NCBI RefSeq assembly: GCF_009796765.1
Contig: NZ_CP047023.1
Span: 2,711,501 to 2,775,500, forward strand
Direction of reading: 5' to 3'
Length of the DNA stretch: 64,000 nucleotides
Source of the DNA: Paraglaciecola sp. L3A3
GTDB taxonomy: Bacteria; Pseudomonadota; Gammaproteobacteria; Enterobacterales; Alteromonadaceae
Shown piece after piece: positions 9,586 through 18,753 of this stretch. The translations under genes and the position numbers were made by a program. Within the stretch, counting starts at the first letter, position 1. Each line of letters opens with the position of its first letter. The notes beneath the pieces were generated by a model. That model searched no databases, was not told the origin of the DNA, and worked only from the letters and a program-made list of their open reading frames with translations.

Positions 9586-10194
9586 CTACATGCCAAATTT
9601 ATACAAACTATAATTGCTTACTTCGCTTTGACGTACTGAACTTAACGCTTTGGAATACTCTAATAAGATATCGATGGTATGCTGCAGTCTAGCGCGGATA
9701 TATATATCATCAGTGTCATCAGATACTTTTTCTTCATTGAAACACTGTTTAACATTTCGAACAATTAAATGGTCTGGGATCCAGCACAGGCGGTTATTTT
9801 TTGTACTACTAATACGTAATTCCGCTATCGGTAAATAGCCTCCAACTGAAGCAGAAATTGCAATAATTAAGCCTGGCTTATTCGCCATATCTTTAACATC
9901 AGTAAACAGAAAGAAATTCTTTAAACAACTCGGCACCATGCCATGCCAATCTGGGGTAATAACGATAAAGCCATCACATTCCTTAAGTTCTGCTGATATT
10001 GGTTTCCATGTGACTTGCAGTTCACCTTGTGGTTCATACCAAAAACTATCATCAAAATTAGGAAGCGGTGCCTTTCCTAAATCAAGAACAAAGGTATCAA
10101 TACTTTGTGTATTAAGTTGTTCTTGAATAAATGCGCCCACCTTGGCGGTTTGCGATTTACTACGCTGACTTCCACAAATAATACCTATTTTCAT
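9586..10194 (-). CDS. NAD(P)H-dependent FMN reductase family protein
   Basis: Flavodoxin-fold reductase of 202 residues (PF03358 type). The phosphate-binding loop is GIICGSQRSKSQTAK (residues 3-17), and the second flavin loop is TPDWHGMVPSCLKNF near residue 80. Such proteins reduce FMN with NAD(P)H and can hand FMNH2 to two-component monooxygenases. A RutA-like flavin monooxygenase lies about 5.5 kb away in the same island and needs such a donor, so pairing is a reasonable inference but not shown. Stand-alone quinone or azo reduction is the alternative. It is transcribed with the TauD gene downstream. Confidence 0.85.
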   Translation of the reverse strand: MKIGIICGSQRSKSQTAKVGAFIQEQLNTQSIDTFVLDLGKAPLPNFDDSFWYEPQGELQVTWKPISAELKECDGFIVITPDWHGMVPSCLKNFFLFTDVKDMANKPGLIIAISASVGGYLPIAELRISSTKNNRLCWIPDHLIVRNVKQCFNEEKVSDDTDDIYIRARLQHTIDILLEYSKALSSVRQSEVSNYSLYKFGM

Positions 10195-10446
10195 GATGCT
10201 ATCACTGCCTTTATATTAATTATTGCTACAAACTATATTCACGGCAGTAAATTTACGTGATGGTAACTGATAGGTCTTGCCGAATTCTGCACAAAAACTT
10301 GTATCAACTTATCTTAATCTGCTATATCGACGCTTTAATTCAATTATGTTGGCGGTTTAGTACAAGATAACCAGATTAACGATTTCTATAATGATGCCTT
10401 GAAAGATAAATATTTTGATCTAACTACAGCAAAGGAACGAATGAAA

Positions 10447-11235
10447 ATGAGCTTACTAAACCAAACAACTATGCCCGCAATCTTTTTTGGTCATGGTAGC
10501 CCAGGAAACATACTAGAAGACAATACAGCCACGCAATTATGGCAAAGTATAGGAAAAGAGTTTCCTAAACCCAAAGGCATTATTTGTATATCAGCCCATT
10601 GGTACACAGATGGAACCGCTATTACCTCTATGGAAAAACCCAAAACCATTCATGATTTTGGTGGGTTCCCCCAAGCTATGTACGAGATGCAATACCCAGC
10701 TCCTGGCAGCCTTGAGCTAGCATCAAAGTTAAGCAGTATATTGGCTGAAGAAGATGCCCAACTCAATAGCAGTTGGGGTTTTGATCACGGTACATGGTGT
10801 GTCTTATCTAAAGTATTCCCTAAGGCAGATGTCCCAGTAGTTCAGTTGTCTATGGACCACACTAAAGATATGGCCTACCACTTCCGTGTTGGACAAAAAA
10901 TAGCCCAATTACGTAATGAAGGTTATTGGGTTATAGGTAGTGGCAATATTGTTCATAACTTAGGGGTAATGGATTGGAATAAGCGCAACATGACGTTCGA
11001 TTGGGCGCAACGTTTTGGAGACTATATTCGAGATGCTATATCAAATGACACTCCAGAAAATATTATAAACTACTTAGATTTTGGTGCAGAAGCACAGAAA
11101 TCTGTACCGCATCCAGATCATTTCATCCCCTTATTGTATGTTTTAGGCGCAAGATTGTCTGATGATACCTACCGGTTCGAAACTACTTATGCAGAATATG
11201 GCTCATTAGATATGACAACTATTATATTTAACTAA
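10447..11235 (+). CDS. ygiD: 4,5-DOPA extradiol dioxygenase family protein (LigB fold)
   Basis: Closely resembles E. coli YgiD: FFGHGSPGNILEDN at the N-terminus, ISAHWYTDG, TIHDFGGFPQAMY, WGFDHGTWCVL, GSGNIVHNL and a C-terminal PHPDHFIPLLYVLGA. The histidines of these motifs bind one non-haem metal. The family opens catechol rings by extradiol cleavage (DOPA in plants and in vitro for YgiD). The frame is open from a TTG at 10399, but an AAGGA at 10432-10436 is best placed for the ATG at 10447 (10 bases); the ATG at 10441 is the alternative. Its place in the island suggests a ring-cleavage step, but YgiD-like genes also occur alone. Confidence 0.88.
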   Translation: MSLLNQTTMPAIFFGHGSPGNILEDNTATQLWQSIGKEFPKPKGIICISAHWYTDGTAITSMEKPKTIHDFGGFPQAMYEMQYPAPGSLELASKLSSILAEEDAQLNSSWGFDHGTWCVLSKVFPKADVPVVQLSMDHTKDMAYHFRVGQKIAQLRNEGYWVIGSGNIVHNLGVMDWNKRNMTFDWAQRFGDYIRDAISNDTPENIINYLDFGAEAQKSVPHPDHFIPLLYVLGARLSDDTYRFETTYAEYGSLDMTTIIFN

Positions 11236-11603
11236 GTTGTATTTACAACATCAAAAATATTCAACTTTCAAAATATAAATCAATACCTTACAGAACAAAC
11301 TGAGTAATTATTTTCGCAATAGCTTGCTCAGTTATGTCTCTTTTAATAAATAATGATATTAAGTCTAGTACTCAATATCTGGTTATTAATTCAAAATCCA
11401 ACGCTGTTAGGCCTCAATATTGCATTGACCAACTAGTCAACTTATCCATCAATCATATTAATTAGGGAGAATTAAGGGGGATTAAGACAATTATTGAGGC
11501 GTAAACGACCAAGAAATAAAAGCTAGTACGACGTAATCTTTTTCCTGAAAAACGCTGCCGTGCATGATCTGCGTTTGCTAAACCTACAATACAGGAGACT
11601 TCT
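11236..11603. other. Intergenic region with a degenerate dispersed repeat
   Basis: 368 bases without a supported gene. Bases 11376-11412 match 29 of 37 positions of the repeat at 42974-43010 (core AAAATCCAACGCTGTTAGGC at 11393-11412, 18 of 20). AGGAGA at 11592-11597 is the ribosome site of the formamidase. No other clear structure is seen. Confidence 0.4.
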
Positions 11604-12692
11604 ATGTCGCTTCTAAAAACCGATGATTTAACCGATGCGGATCGTAAACAGCCCACTAATTTACATACATTAAAAGCTACCCTTGAAAACTGCCATTGGG
11701 GATATTTCTCAGCCACAAAAGCCCCTGCAATTAAAGTTAAAAGTGGTGACATTATTCAAGCTGAAGCCATTACCCATCATGCTGGAGATGCACCTGAATT
11801 AATGATGGATGATGCACTTAAGGCCATTTGGGCAGGCGTTCCTGAAGCGGACAGAAATCCTGGTGTACATTTAATGACAGGCCCCATATACGTCGAAGGC
11901 GCTCAACCAGGTGATATACTTGAAGTACGTTATTTAAATATGCGTCCACGATTTTCATATGGTTCTAATTTGGCGGCCAATTGGGGACATTTATATGATG
12001 AATTTAAACAAAAAGAGCGCGTTACTATATATCGCTTAGACATGGCTAGCATGCAAGCCCATGGTCATTATGCTTATGATTTCAAAGGCAAATATGAAAC
12101 ACCTGGCACTATCACTCATTGCCCAGAATGTGAACGCGAAAAAACATTAAATGGCGTTCGTATTCCAGTCCGTCCTCATTTAGGTACAGCTGGTGTAGCA
12201 CCAGATGTTGCTGGCCGAGTCAGTACAATTCCTCCAGGTAAACATGGTGGCAATATTGATAACTGGAGAATTGGTGCCGGTTCAACCATGTATTACCCAG
12301 TGCAGGTTGAAGGTGGTTTATTTAGTATTGGTGACCCACACATATCACAAGGAGATGGAGAAATTAGTGGCACGGCAATTGAGGCATCGCTTGACGTGAC
12401 GATGCAAATCATTCTACGTAAGGATTTCAAATTTCCTTCACCTTTATTAGAAACCCCTGACTATTTTATTGTCCATGGATTTGATGAAGATTTAAACGTA
12501 GCAATGAAAAACGCCTCTCTGGATATGCTGGAGTTACTTACCGATCACCGAGGTTTATCCAAAGATGATGCGTATTCATTAATGAGTGTCAGCAGTGATT
12601 TTGCTGTGACGCAAGTTGTGGATACGGTTCAAGGGGTGCATGTAAAAATTCCCAGAAGCGTTTTCGATAATGGTGAACCTGATTCTGAATAA
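11604..12692 (+). CDS. Acetamidase/formamidase family protein
   Basis: 362-residue amidase of the FmdA/AmdA family, which hydrolyses formamide or acetamide (and related short amides) to ammonia and the acid. Motifs include the metal-site-like ITHHAGDAPELM near residue 55, GVRIPVRPHLGTAGVAP, PGKHGGNID and GGLFSIGDPHISQGDGEI, where the last His and Asp are family hallmarks. The start ATG has a strong AGGAGA site 6 bases upstream. It precedes two MFS transporters and the RutA-like operon on the same strand, so it may finish a pathway that releases formamide or a short amide. No signal peptide: cytoplasmic. Confidence 0.93.
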   Translation: MSLLKTDDLTDADRKQPTNLHTLKATLENCHWGYFSATKAPAIKVKSGDIIQAEAITHHAGDAPELMMDDALKAIWAGVPEADRNPGVHLMTGPIYVEGAQPGDILEVRYLNMRPRFSYGSNLAANWGHLYDEFKQKERVTIYRLDMASMQAHGHYAYDFKGKYETPGTITHCPECEREKTLNGVRIPVRPHLGTAGVAPDVAGRVSTIPPGKHGGNIDNWRIGAGSTMYYPVQVEGGLFSIGDPHISQGDGEISGTAIEASLDVTMQIILRKDFKFPSPLLETPDYFIVHGFDEDLNVAMKNASLDMLELLTDHRGLSKDDAYSLMSVSSDFAVTQVVDTVQGVHVKIPRSVFDNGEPDSE

Positions 12693-12713
12693 TAAATCTT
12701 AAATCAAGTTTTT

Positions 12714-12757
12714 AGTCCACTGTAATATCTTCGCTATTTTTGATGTCTCAGTGGACT
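12714..12757 (+). terminator. Possible terminator after the formamidase
   Basis: A 9-bp perfect stem (AGTCCACTG at 12714-12722 with CAGTGGACT at 12749-12757) with a 26-base loop, followed by an imperfect T-rich tract. The long loop and weak T run make this a modest candidate. Confidence 0.4.
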
Positions 12758-12986
12758 TTCAGTTAATAATTTTATTTAGAATTACTGATGTATAAGCTCC
12801 AATATTGAGAGCACTAATACTACGAAATCTTTGTTAAACAATAGTTAAAGCCTATGCACAATATGCCAATTATTCATACAGATAACAACAAATTTATCGA
12901 CTACGCAAATGCTAATGTATGACTTGGGATGATTCCTAACAAACTTCCCATTTGTATCCGATATACAACCACAAGGATTTATTCAA

Positions 12987-14288
12987 ATGCCTAAAATCAG
13001 TGCAGATAAGCAAGCTTGGTTTATTTTAAGTACCTTCAGTCTATGCTTCTTTGTTATTACTGCCGCTACATTTAGTTCTCTTGGGGTTGTTATACCGGCA
13101 ATGCTCGGTGAATTAGATTGGGATTGGACCACTGCAGGTTTTGGATTTACTTGTTTAGGCATAGCTTGTGGTCTGAGTAGCTATTTACCATCGGTGACCA
13201 TTAGAAAACTTGGGTTACCGGCTACTTTATTTATTGGCCTAATGATTTTAGGTACAGGATTTATAACACTGTTTTTAACCCAAATACCTATGTCTTACTT
13301 TGCTGGCTGCATATTAATCGGCACAGGTTACAGTTTTGTAGGTACTGTACCTGGTACTTATGTGATCACCCATTTTTTCAAAAAACATTCCACCGCATTT
13401 GGCATCTATTACACCATTGGCGGCTTAGGTGGTGTTATAGGCCCTATCACTGTTTGGTTGGCCACTGATGTTTTAGGTAACTGGCGTTTTCATTGGATGG
13501 TTATGTTGACGGCTGTTACAGTTTCGGTAGGTTTAATTTTATTAGCCCTGATGTTCACAGACTCCGAGCGGTTAAAACAGCCGCCCAAGCATGAAAAAAC
13601 AGATCAAGTTAAAAAACGGGTCTACGAAACAGAGCAAGTTTGGACCTTTAAACGCGCCGTAAAAACACCTCAATACCTATTATTAATGGCAACCTATACA
13701 ACTGTGTTGTTTGTGATGATTGGTGTGAATAGTTTCTCAGTCACCCATCTCACTGAAGTGGGTATATCATTTACGCAAGCCACTACCCTACTTTCTGCCG
13801 TAGCTTTATGTAATGCCATTTCCAGAATTATTGGCGGTTTTATTGGCGAATACTTTGACGCTAAAGTCATGCTCCTTATAGCGCTAATGTTATTGGCTCT
13901 AGGCATGCTGGTTCTAAGTTTTGGTCAGTCACTCCCTACTATTGGCTTTTATTCATTTGCTATCGGCAGTGGTTTCGGCCTGACTTTTTTATCATGCACT
14001 GTGTTACTGGTTCGGTATTTCGGCACAGGCCCTTATTTACCTTTGTATTCACTTATGAACGTAGTCGCTACGTTCGCGTCTGCAGCCCCGATACTTTGTG
14101 GATACTTAGGTGATATGACCGGTAGTTTTATTCTTCCATTTTTAATTATTGGATCCCTGCCAGTCCTCATGTTTATTGGTATAAGCTTTATGCGCCCTCC
14201 TCGTTTAGATGATACCCCTAACTCCTCAGTTATTTCGGATAGTCCCGAAATACAGCCTGTTCCAATCGCCAGTTTAGTAAAAGACTAG
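12987..14288 (+). CDS. MFS transporter, tandem copy 1
   Basis: Twelve-helix major facilitator of 433 residues with a hydrophilic central loop (about residues 195-225, RLKQPPKHEKTDQVKKR). The region SFVGTVPGTYVITHFFKKHS in helix 4 and loop recalls the OFA/monocarboxylate branch of the MFS. It is very similar along its full length, and equal in size, to the next gene, so the pair arose by tandem duplication. Placed between the formamidase and the RutA-like operon, it probably imports the pathway substrate or a carboxylic intermediate. The actual substrate is unknown. Confidence 0.9.
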   Translation: MPKISADKQAWFILSTFSLCFFVITAATFSSLGVVIPAMLGELDWDWTTAGFGFTCLGIACGLSSYLPSVTIRKLGLPATLFIGLMILGTGFITLFLTQIPMSYFAGCILIGTGYSFVGTVPGTYVITHFFKKHSTAFGIYYTIGGLGGVIGPITVWLATDVLGNWRFHWMVMLTAVTVSVGLILLALMFTDSERLKQPPKHEKTDQVKKRVYETEQVWTFKRAVKTPQYLLLMATYTTVLFVMIGVNSFSVTHLTEVGISFTQATTLLSAVALCNAISRIIGGFIGEYFDAKVMLLIALMLLALGMLVLSFGQSLPTIGFYSFAIGSGFGLTFLSCTVLLVRYFGTGPYLPLYSLMNVVATFASAAPILCGYLGDMTGSFILPFLIIGSLPVLMFIGISFMRPPRLDDTPNSSVISDSPEIQPVPIASLVKD

Positions 14289-14379
14289 TTCATATAGCGC
14301 ATCGAAAACGGGAATAAAAAGTACCATAAATAATTATATAAAAATGATCGTTAACAAACTTATATTTTAAAAGGCTCAC

Positions 14380-15681
14380 ATGAAGAATTTAACCACAGGG
14401 ACTCAAGCAAAACTCGTATTATTTACGTTTAGTTTGTGTTACTTCACTATTACCGCAGCTACATTTAGTTCTCTAGGGGTGGTCCTGCCCTCTATGGTAA
14501 GTGAATTAGATTGGGACTGGACTATTGCTGGTCTAGGCTTTACCTGTTTAGGCATTGCCTGTGGGCCAAGCAGCTACTTACCTTCTATAACCATTAGAAA
14601 ATGGGGCTTACCTGCTACGTTAATTATTGGATTAATTATCTTAATAGCAGGTTTTATATTGCTATTTAAGACCCAAACACCCGCATCTTATTTTTCTGGT
14701 TGTATATTACTTGGAGTAGGCTACAGCTTTGTAGGTACTGTACCAGGCACTTACGTGATCACCCATTTTTTCAAAAAACATTCCACTGCTTTTGGCATAT
14801 ATTACACAGTAGGTGGTATAGGGGGCATTGTTGGCCCTATCACTGTTTGGCTGGCAACAGATATTTTAGGCAGTTGGCGTTTTCATTGGCTAGTGATGTT
14901 AACGGCCATTACAATAGCTGTATCATTAATTTTAATCACTTTTCTTTTCACTGATACGAAGCGTTTAAAACTCCCGCCCAAACAGGAAAAAGCGGATACC
15001 GCTACAAAACGTGTATACGAAACAGAACAAGTATGGACCTTCAAAACCGCAGTAAGAACACCTCAATACTTGCTATTGCTAGCGACTTATTCAAGTTGTT
15101 TGTTTGTCATGATCAGTGTCAATAGCTTTTCGGTGTCCCATATAAAAGAAATCGGAATTTCATTTGCGCAAGCTTCTGCGCTACTTTCTGCCGTGGCTTT
15201 ATGTAACGCAATCTCTCGAATTGTTGGCGGGTTTATAGGTGAATACATTGACCCTAAAAAAATGTTGCTCGTTGCCTTGTTATTATCTGCATCTGGTATG
15301 TTTACCCTAAGCTTTGCTCAATCATTACCTACTATTGGTTATTTTTCTTTTGCGATTGGCTGTGGTTATGGCCTGACATTTTTATCCTGCACTGTATTAC
15401 TGGTTCGCTATTTTGGCACAGGCCCTTATTTACCCTTGTATTCACTGATGAATGTTGGAGCAACAATCGCATCTGCAGCCCCCTTAATTTGTGGTTATTT
15501 ACGAGATATTACCGGTAGTTTTGTTCTTCCATTTTTAATCATAGGTAGCATACCTGTCATCATTTTCATCAGCATAATCTTTATGCGTCCACCTAGATTA
15601 ACCACTCAACAAACAGCCGAACAAAACGGACCTGAACCAATTAACAACAACATTCTTGTCGCACAAAGTGCGGATAAGTAA
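14380..15681 (+). CDS. MFS transporter, tandem copy 2
   Basis: Second 433-residue member of the tandem pair, 91 bases after the first. Long stretches are identical with copy 1 (for example VGTVPGTYVITHFFKKHS, VYETEQVWTF and LSCTVLLVRYFGTGPYLPL). Differences concentrate in helices 1-3 and the C-terminal tail. Keeping two full-length, undamaged copies suggests different substrates, affinities or uptake/export roles rather than recent redundancy. It is 21 bases upstream of the RutA-like gene, so it is probably the first gene of that operon. The ribosome site is AAAAGGCTCAC before the ATG. Confidence 0.9.
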   Translation: MKNLTTGTQAKLVLFTFSLCYFTITAATFSSLGVVLPSMVSELDWDWTIAGLGFTCLGIACGPSSYLPSITIRKWGLPATLIIGLIILIAGFILLFKTQTPASYFSGCILLGVGYSFVGTVPGTYVITHFFKKHSTAFGIYYTVGGIGGIVGPITVWLATDILGSWRFHWLVMLTAITIAVSLILITFLFTDTKRLKLPPKQEKADTATKRVYETEQVWTFKTAVRTPQYLLLLATYSSCLFVMISVNSFSVSHIKEIGISFAQASALLSAVALCNAISRIVGGFIGEYIDPKKMLLVALLLSASGMFTLSFAQSLPTIGYFSFAIGCGYGLTFLSCTVLLVRYFGTGPYLPLYSLMNVGATIASAAPLICGYLRDITGSFVLPFLIIGSIPVIIFISIIFMRPPRLTTQQTAEQNGPEPINNNILVAQSADK

Positions 15682-15702
15682 TTTTTAATAGGAGTATTTA
15701 AA

Positions 15703-16758
15703 TTGACAACTAACAACAAAGAATTTGGTGTGTTTTTACCCATAGCAAACGGCGGTTGGATTGTGTCAGAAAACACACCCACGCTAGATGCTTCTTATAA
15801 ACAAAATAAAAGCGCCGCTATGATTGCAGACAGTTATAAAATGGATTTTATTATGTCTATGGCAAAATGGCGTGGCTATGGTGGTACCACTGAACATTGG
15901 GGCACGTCATTAGAATCTTTAACTATGATGGCAGGTATTGCAGAAGCCACTAGCCACTCCAAAATAATTGCCACTGTGCATACCTTATTGATGAATCCAG
16001 GTGCTGTTGCAAAAATGGTAACCACTTTAGATCAAATATCTGAGGGTCGTGCAGGTTTAAATATAGTATCAGGCTCATTTAGAGATGAACTTAACCAAAT
16101 GGGTGCCTGGCGTGATGATGTGGACCATGATGAACGTTACGTCTATGCACAAGAATGGAGTGATTTAGTCCATAATTTATGGAAAGAAGATCATGTCAAT
16201 TACGATGGAAAATACTTCGATTTTGAAGATTGCGTTTCTCAACCTAAACCCGCTAAAAAACCATTTACTGTATGTGCAGGTCAATCTGAACGGGGTTTAC
16301 GTTTCTCTGTAAAAAATACAGATGCCTGTTTTGTTGGTGGCAAAAATGATGAAGAAACCTTAAAAATCACCCGCCGTGCCCGAGAAATTGCTGCTGAAAT
16401 AGACACCTCAGTTAAGTGCTACTGCATGGCTATTTTAATTATTGGTGATACCGATGAAGAAGCCTTAGCCAAAGCCGAATATTATCGTCAAGGTAAAGAT
16501 GCTGGCGCTGTTGAAGGTATGATGCGCTCTTATGGTATTGACCCAGCTCTCAAAGATAACGCTATGGTGATCAGGGCACAAGGCGCGTTTATGAGCCGTG
16601 AATTAGTGGGTACTGTAGAAACAGTTAAACAAAAACTCATAGACATGATTGATGGCACCGAAATGGATGGAGTGATGATTATTTTTGATGATTATGAAGT
16701 TGGATTACATAAATTTGGTCAGGAAATTTTACCAGACCTAAGAGCACACTATGGATAA
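15703..16758 (+). CDS. RutA-like flavin-dependent monooxygenase (LLM class)
   Basis: Bacterial-luciferase-fold flavin monooxygenase of 351 residues. The nearest characterised match by eye is E. coli RutA, which opens the uracil ring: shared patterns are FGVFLPIANGGWI, MAKWRGYGGTTEHWG, LDQISEGRAGLNIVSG and FTVCAGQSERGLRFS. It needs FMNH2 from a partner reductase. The start is a TTG at 15703, supported by AGGAG at 15690-15694 eight bases upstream; the first ATG lies about 40 codons in and would remove core fold. It overlaps the isochorismatase-like gene by 8 bases, repeating the rutA-rutB order, but rutC-G homologues are absent, so the substrate is probably not uracil. Confidence 0.9.
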   Translation: MTTNNKEFGVFLPIANGGWIVSENTPTLDASYKQNKSAAMIADSYKMDFIMSMAKWRGYGGTTEHWGTSLESLTMMAGIAEATSHSKIIATVHTLLMNPGAVAKMVTTLDQISEGRAGLNIVSGSFRDELNQMGAWRDDVDHDERYVYAQEWSDLVHNLWKEDHVNYDGKYFDFEDCVSQPKPAKKPFTVCAGQSERGLRFSVKNTDACFVGGKNDEETLKITRRAREIAAEIDTSVKCYCMAILIIGDTDEEALAKAEYYRQGKDAGAVEGMMRSYGIDPALKDNAMVIRAQGAFMSRELVGTVETVKQKLIDMIDGTEMDGVMIIFDDYEVGLHKFGQEILPDLRAHYG

Positions 16759-17407
16759 TAGTTGTGCAACTTACCAGCTAACTGAACTACAACCATCTTG
16801 GGTTTCTCCCACAAGAACGGCTTTATGCATCATAGATGTACAGGTTGATTTTGCTAGCCCTGAAGGTTTATTAGGTCAATTTGGTTTAGACATGAGCCCA
16901 TTACAACCAGCCTTGAATAAATGCTTGGAACTGGTTGAAAGTGCGCGTAAAGCTGGTGTGCCCGTGTATTTTATTGGCCTTAAAACATCGGCTAAAGATG
17001 ACTCACCAGCATGGCGAGAGCGTATGACTCGTCAAGGTAAAGATGCTGAGATTGAAAGTGCCATTTGTCGCGAAGGCACCTCTGGAATGGACTTCTATAA
17101 AATCCTTCCTGAACCAACAGATCCGGTTATTTATAAAGGCCGTTACAGCGCATTTTATGACACTCAATTTAACCAAAAATTAAAGACAAATAATATCAAC
17201 ACCTTAGTATTTTGCGGCATAACCACTGAGTGTTGTGTTGAGTCCACGGTTAGGGATGCTTTTCATCATGATTATCATACGATTGTCGCACCGGATGCCT
17301 GCGCTGCTTATGAGACAGACGTCCACAATGCCAGTTTATATACCATGGCAAGCAGTTTTGCCTTATTAAGCAATACACATAACATTTGTGAAATGTGGGA
17401 GAAATAA
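16751..17407 (+). CDS. Isochorismatase-family hydrolase (RutB-like position)
   Basis: Cysteine hydrolase of 218 residues. The catalytic triad is visible as D29 (CIIDVQVDF), K129 (VIYKGRYSAFYDT) and C162 (GITTECCVESTVRDA). Members hydrolyse ureidoacrylate (RutB), maleamate, nicotinamide, N-carbamoylsarcosine or isochorismate. The gene starts inside the end of the RutA-like gene (8-base overlap, translational coupling), so it very likely acts on the product of that oxygenase by cleaving an amide, carbamate or ureido bond. RutB-like activity is the nearest analogy; the true substrate is not known. Confidence 0.9.
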   Translation: MDNSCATYQLTELQPSWVSPTRTALCIIDVQVDFASPEGLLGQFGLDMSPLQPALNKCLELVESARKAGVPVYFIGLKTSAKDDSPAWRERMTRQGKDAEIESAICREGTSGMDFYKILPEPTDPVIYKGRYSAFYDTQFNQKLKTNNINTLVFCGITTECCVESTVRDAFHHDYHTIVAPDACAAYETDVHNASLYTMASSFALLSNTHNICEMWEK

Positions 17408-17409
17408 CA

Positions 17410-18729
17410 ATGATCAGTCCACTTTATCCTTCTGATACGAAGGTGGCTTATAACATCACAGATGAAGATGTAGAAAAAATTAAAGCAGCTATCGATATGG
17501 ATGAGCTTACAGAGCTTGTTTTAACCTTAGGTAATATTCCTAGTCAGTCTCGATTCGAGGCCGAGTCTTCAAAATTTGTGTTTGATTGGCTGCAAGACAA
17601 CGGCTTTAAAACTCGTCAATGTGGTGCTACTCCTGAGCGCCAAAATATTATTGGCGAATTTGGTGGCACAGGCATGGGCAAAAACCTGTTATTCACTGCA
17701 CATTTGGATACAGAAAGCCCGAGTGATGATCCCCATATTAATAAACATAGGTTTACAGAACAAAATTTAGCCAACCCAGAATGGAAAACCTGCTGGTTAG
17801 AAGATGGCAAGTTTCACGGTTTCCCTATTTATAACGACCGCGGACCAATGAGTTGTTTCTTAATTGCCGCCAAAGCCCTTAAAAAAGCAGGATTTGATTT
17901 AGCAGGAAAACTTTATCTAACCGCATGTCCAGGTGAAATTGGTCCAGAGCCAATGGAACAATATGAAGGTGTTGATTACCTTGGTAAAGATATTGGTGCC
18001 AACTATTTGTTCCATCATGGTGGTGTGGTTGCTGATTATGCGATTGCAGCAGAAGGCTGTGATTGGGGCGTAACATGGCAAGGATGTGGTTATGTGCTTT
18101 ATCGCATTCAGATTTTTGGAGAAGGTGTATTCACCCCTATTCTAGATGCCCCTACTGATGTTAATTCACACCCAAATCCTATCTATAAATTAGGTACGGT
18201 TATAGATGCTTTACATAGTTGGTCATTAAAGTATGAAGCCGATAACCATTATGAAACTGCTGGAGGAGTATCTATCCCTAAAGCACAAATAGACGCTATC
18301 AAAGCAGGCTCACCCACATCATTTGGAGCCGGAACGGATATTTGTTCTGTTTATCTTGATGTTGGACTGACCCCACAACAAACTGCCGCACAGTCTTATC
18401 ATGAGCTTAAGCAGGTTATGTCGACCTTAGATATTGCCGGATACGAGATTGAACCTATGGTGGTTCGTAATGGTTATGAAGCCGACCCAACTGCGGTGTC
18501 ACCTTTAGTTAAATCACTTTGTGATGCTACCAAGGCAGTGAATGGCGACGCTATTGAGCGTGCCCACCCAGCCTATTCGAGCATGTGGCGTGACCATAAC
18601 GTATTTAATATGCAAAGAGTACCAGCTATCACCACTGGTATGCCTAGATTTGCTGCCACCCCTGAAGATCTAGTGAAAAGCGCACTGATTTATGCATTAA
18701 CCGCCCTTTCAGTTTGCGGTAAGCAATAG
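17410..18729 (+). CDS. M20-family deacylase/peptidase with unusual active-site motif
   Basis: Zinc-dependent amidohydrolase of the ArgE/DapE/carboxypeptidase G2 family, about 439 residues. The first metal site is LFTAHLDTESP and the second YNDRGPMS. The usual acidic pair (EE before xGG) appears as CPGEIGPEPM, so the general-base Glu seems to be Gly in my by-eye alignment. The ATG at 17410 has GGGAGA seven bases upstream and lies two bases after the isochorismatase stop; a GTG at 17395 is the alternative. Position in the operon suggests hydrolysis of an N-acyl or N-carbamoyl product. Activity should be treated as uncertain because of the motif. Confidence 0.85.
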   Translation: MISPLYPSDTKVAYNITDEDVEKIKAAIDMDELTELVLTLGNIPSQSRFEAESSKFVFDWLQDNGFKTRQCGATPERQNIIGEFGGTGMGKNLLFTAHLDTESPSDDPHINKHRFTEQNLANPEWKTCWLEDGKFHGFPIYNDRGPMSCFLIAAKALKKAGFDLAGKLYLTACPGEIGPEPMEQYEGVDYLGKDIGANYLFHHGGVVADYAIAAEGCDWGVTWQGCGYVLYRIQIFGEGVFTPILDAPTDVNSHPNPIYKLGTVIDALHSWSLKYEADNHYETAGGVSIPKAQIDAIKAGSPTSFGAGTDICSVYLDVGLTPQQTAAQSYHELKQVMSTLDIAGYEIEPMVVRNGYEADPTAVSPLVKSLCDATKAVNGDAIERAHPAYSSMWRDHNVFNMQRVPAITTGMPRFAATPEDLVKSALIYALTALSVCGKQ

Positions 18730-18753
18730 TTTTAGAATTGGAGAATTGAATTT

